From JAPXSY01 sp034003585 (GTDB lineage: Bacteria; Verrucomicrobiota; Kiritimatiellia; RFP12; UBA1067): a DNA stretch of 6,499 bases. A model generated the notes under the pieces. That model was not told where the DNA came from. It did not search any database and worked only from the letters and a program-made list of their open reading frames with translations. Made by a program: the position numbers and the translations under genes. The DNA lies in assembly GCA_034003585.1 (NCBI GenBank), contig JAVEYH010000157.1:1-6499 (forward strand), in the 5' to 3' direction. Positions 4,728-6,499 of the stretch are shown here, one piece after another (within the stretch, counting starts at the first letter, position 1; each line of letters starts with the position of its first letter).

Positions 4728-6325
4728 GGCTTCTCCCCCGCAACCGGCTCTCGCCGCTGACGCGCAAGCGGCTGGAACACTTCCTGCGCATCCGCCGCGC
4801 GCGCGCGGCGCTCGCGCTGCTGACCGCCCTGTTCGCGGTGAGCCTGTGCGCGGAATGGCTCTGCAACGGGCGCCCCCTCGTGCTGCGCGTGAACGGCCGG
4901 GTCCGGCTGCCGTTCCTGCAGCGCCTGACGCTGCGCGATCTGGCGGGGCCCGGCGCGGAGGCGACCCGCGTGAATTACCGCGCGTTCGTCCGCTCGCCCG
5001 CCTTCACCACCAACCCGCTCAACCGCGTGATCTGGGCACCGGTGCCGTACAGTCCCGGTGACGTGGTCGACGCCGGGGCGCTCAGCCGCTACCGCACCGT
5101 CCACGTTTCGGTCGTGCCCGAGATCCGCGTGGGACGGTTCAACCTACTGCCAAACGGCACGGTGATCCGCGCGGAAGGCTGCGAGCCCTTCTTCCCCGGC
5201 GAAGCACGCGTGAACGGCGCGGCGCTCGACCGGCACTGGCTTGTGCCGGAGGCCCTGCGCGCGGCGCTGGACGCGCGGGCCGCGGGCCGTCCCGCGCCCG
5301 CGCAACGTTTCCTGCTCACGCATCTCCGGCAACCCGGCCTGCGGGCGCGCGTCACGCTGCCCGAAACCGCCGGCGCCGCGGGACCGCCCCGCCTGATGTT
5401 CCGCCAGATTGAAGCGCCCGACCTGCCCGTGCAGGTGCGGTTCCGGCGCGATGACGCCGGAACGGCCTATCCCGTCACGCGCCGCGTCTGGCGTCAGCTC
5501 CCCGCCGCGTGCCAACCCGAAATCCTCGCCCTCGCCTCCGCCGCTTTCGCGGGCACCGCGCCCACGGCCCGCATCCCCTGGAAGGACCGCCACGCGACCG
5601 TGGCCTGCGGGCTCACGGAGGTGGCGTGGCCCTTCCCGCCGGTCCGGGGTCATTGGATGGGGATCGACGCGGCCGGGCGGGATGTTTTTACGCGTGTGCT
5701 GTACGGGATGCGCACGGCCATGCTCTTCGGCCTGCTGCTGGCGCTCTGGGCCGTGCTGTTCGGCGTGGTGATCGGCGCGGCCCAAGGCTATTTCGGCGGC
5801 TGGGTCGACATCCTGGGCCAGCGGCTCACCGAGATCTGGAGCGCGCTGCCCTTCCTGTACGTGATGATTTTCATCGGCTCGGCCCTGGGGCGCAGTTTTC
5901 TGTTGCTGCTGCTCTGTTACGGCCTGTTCAACTGGATCGGCGTCTCCTACTATCTGCGCGCCGAGTTTCTGCGCCTGCGCAACCGCACCTTTGTGGAGGC
6001 CGCGCGCTGCCAGGGGCTCTCTTCGGCGCGCATCATATTCCACCACATCCTGCCGAACGCGCTGACGCCGCTGATCACGCTTTTCCCCTTCACGCTGATC
6101 GGCGCCATCGGTTCCCTCGCCGCGCTGGATTTCCTGGGCTTCGGCCTGCCGCCGCTCACGCCGAGCTGGGGCGAGCTCCTGCAGCAGGCGCAGCAGTTCC
6201 GCTGGGCCTGGTGGCTGATTCTCTTCCCGTCGCTGGCCCTGTTCACGGTGATGCTGCTGGCGGTGCTGATCGGTGAAGGGTTGCGCGAGGCCTTTGATCC
6301 GCGCCAGACAGCGAAACTGGAGTAG
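4724..6325 (+). CDS. yejE: Peptide ABC transporter permease, YejE-like, with large periplasmic insertion
   Basis: This is the second permease of the Yej-type importer and the heterodimer partner of the upstream gene. It has 533 residues against about 340 in the E. coli protein. The N terminus is typical: NRLSPLTRKRLEHFLRIRR, then a first helix at about 27-46 ending CAEWLCNGRPLVLRVNG, and a conserved VIWAPV near 102-107. The core resumes at HWMGIDAAGRDVFTRVLYGMR (310-330). Helices follow at about 331-356, 373-412, 447-475 and 494-518. The ATPase-contact EAA loop is FVEAARCQGLSSARIIFHHILPNALTPLI (423-451), and LDFLGFGLP (468-476) and IGEGLREAFDP (516-526) are family hallmarks. Between VIWAPV and HWMGID lie about 195 residues not found in the ordinary protein. 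They are in frame, with no stop and the same base composition, so this is a genuine insertion and not a sequencing error or fused neighbour. Start overlaps the preceding stop by four bases; weak GGTGA precedes it, so coupling is likely. Confidence 0.9.
   Translation: MRLLPRNRLSPLTRKRLEHFLRIRRARAALALLTALFAVSLCAEWLCNGRPLVLRVNGRVRLPFLQRLTLRDLAGPGAEATRVNYRAFVRSPAFTTNPLNRVIWAPVPYSPGDVVDAGALSRYRTVHVSVVPEIRVGRFNLLPNGTVIRAEGCEPFFPGEARVNGAALDRHWLVPEALRAALDARAAGRPAPAQRFLLTHLRQPGLRARVTLPETAGAAGPPRLMFRQIEAPDLPVQVRFRRDDAGTAYPVTRRVWRQLPAACQPEILALASAAFAGTAPTARIPWKDRHATVACGLTEVAWPFPPVRGHWMGIDAAGRDVFTRVLYGMRTAMLFGLLLALWAVLFGVVIGAAQGYFGGWVDILGQRLTEIWSALPFLYVMIFIGSALGRSFLLLLLCYGLFNWIGVSYYLRAEFLRLRNRTFVEAARCQGLSSARIIFHHILPNALTPLITLFPFTLIGAIGSLAALDFLGFGLPPLTPSWGELLQQAQQFRWAWWLILFPSLALFTVMLLAVLIGEGLREAFDPRQTAKLE
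5057..5644 (+). other. Extra domain inside the YejE-like permease (residues about 112-307)
   Basis: This block falls after helix 1 and before the second helix, so the known permease topology puts it in the periplasm. It is soluble-looking, rich in Arg, Ala and Pro, without long hydrophobic runs. Strand-like pieces (VHVSVVPEIRVGRFNLL, VQVRF) alternate with two helix-like pieces, HWLVPEALRAALDARAAGRP (171-190) and VWRQLPAACQPEILALASAAF (255-275). Both helical pieces are followed by an APxxR-type turn (APAQR, APTAR). This hints at an internal duplication of about 90 residues, but the similarity is weak. I do not recognise a domain family. Confidence 0.65.
6319..6322 (+). promoter_or_regulatory. 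Ribosome binding site for the ATPase gene
   Basis: GGAG lies inside the last codons of the YejE-like gene, five bases before the GTG at 6328. It supports GTG as the start of the ATPase. Confidence 0.6.
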
Positions 6326-6327
6326 AC

Positions 6328-6499
6328 GTGCTGCTCGAAATCCAAGACCTCCGGGTTCAGTTCGATTCGGACGGACAGACGGTCCGCGCCGTGGACGGGG
6401 TTTCGTTCGCAATCGACCGGGGGGAGGTGCTGGGGCTCGTCGGCGAGTCCGGCTGCGGCAAATCCGCCACGGCGATGTGCATCCCGCGCCTGCTGCCGG
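6328..6499 (+). CDS. Peptide ABC transporter ATP-binding protein, N-terminal part (3' end outside window)
   Basis: The first 57 codons of an ATPase start at GTG two bases after the permease stop. MLLEIQDLRVQFD opens the fold, VRAVDGVSFAIDRGEVLGLVG is the standard strand pair of peptide-transporter ATPases (DppD/OppD/YejF class), and GESGCGKS at residues 41-48 is the Walker A phosphate-binding loop, with SGSGKS-type Lys and Ser intact. It would sit on the cytoplasmic face and drive the two permeases upstream. In the E. coli yej operon this position is held by yejF, which carries two ATPase halves in one chain. Whether this gene is such a double protein or a single-domain DppD-like one cannot be seen. 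Tight spacing places it in the same operon. Confidence 0.9.
   Translation, partial: MLLEIQDLRVQFDSDGQTVRAVDGVSFAIDRGEVLGLVGESGCGKSATAMCIPRLLP

Noticed and set aside
5144..6412. A 422-codon open frame on the minus strand opposite the YejE-like gene
   Set aside because: It has the same Arg/Gln/Glu-rich shadow composition and covers hallmark permease motifs on the plus strand.
1..6499. tRNA, rRNA or insertion sequence with transposase
   Set aside because: No cloverleaf, ribosomal RNA signature or transposase-like frame was seen on either strand.

Overview
This is a GC-rich bacterial chromosomal window with five substantial coding regions. Two run off the window edges. Three genes lie on the minus strand in the left half and three on the plus strand in the right half (counting the partial genes at each end), separated by a divergent promoter region near 3550-3686. 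Three things suggest a member of the Planctomycetes-Verrucomicrobia-Chlamydiae superphylum, perhaps Kiritimatiellota, Lentisphaerota or Verrucomicrobiota: the high GC, secreted glycosidase-like proteins of a type common there, and an intergenic region full of GC-rich palindromic modules. This placement is inferred from general style and no marker gene supports it.

Left part (1-1919, minus strand): a secreted protein with a glycosidase-like TIM-barrel look (576-1919) is followed six bases later by the start of a second probable secreted protein, whose 3' end lies beyond the left edge (1-569). The tight spacing indicates co-transcription.

Middle (1920-2565): about 650 bases without a convincing gene. 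It carries an unusual concentration of repeat structure: a GC hairpin, a five-unit heptamer repeat, a 95-bp inverted-repeat element with 13-bp perfect ends, a possible 31-codon protein remnant, and three back-to-back perfect stem-loops. Parts of these structures recur, in both orientations, within the same gap. At 2566-3549 (minus) is an unrecognised three-helix membrane protein with a predicted periplasmic C-terminal domain.

Right part (3550-6499, plus strand): a divergent promoter region leads into an ABC peptide importer operon of the Yej type. It has a YejB-like permease (3687-4727), a YejE-like permease overlapping it by 4 bases (4724-6325), and the first 57 codons of an ATPase with a Walker A motif (6328 onward). 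Together these would form the membrane channel and motor of an oligopeptide or microcin-C-type importer. No YejA-type binding protein lies upstream within the window.

The most notable feature is the YejE-like permease. It is about 190 residues longer than the usual family member, and all the extra length sits in one block in the first periplasmic loop, just before the conserved HWMGIDAAGRD motif. This may be an additional extracytoplasmic domain on the transporter.
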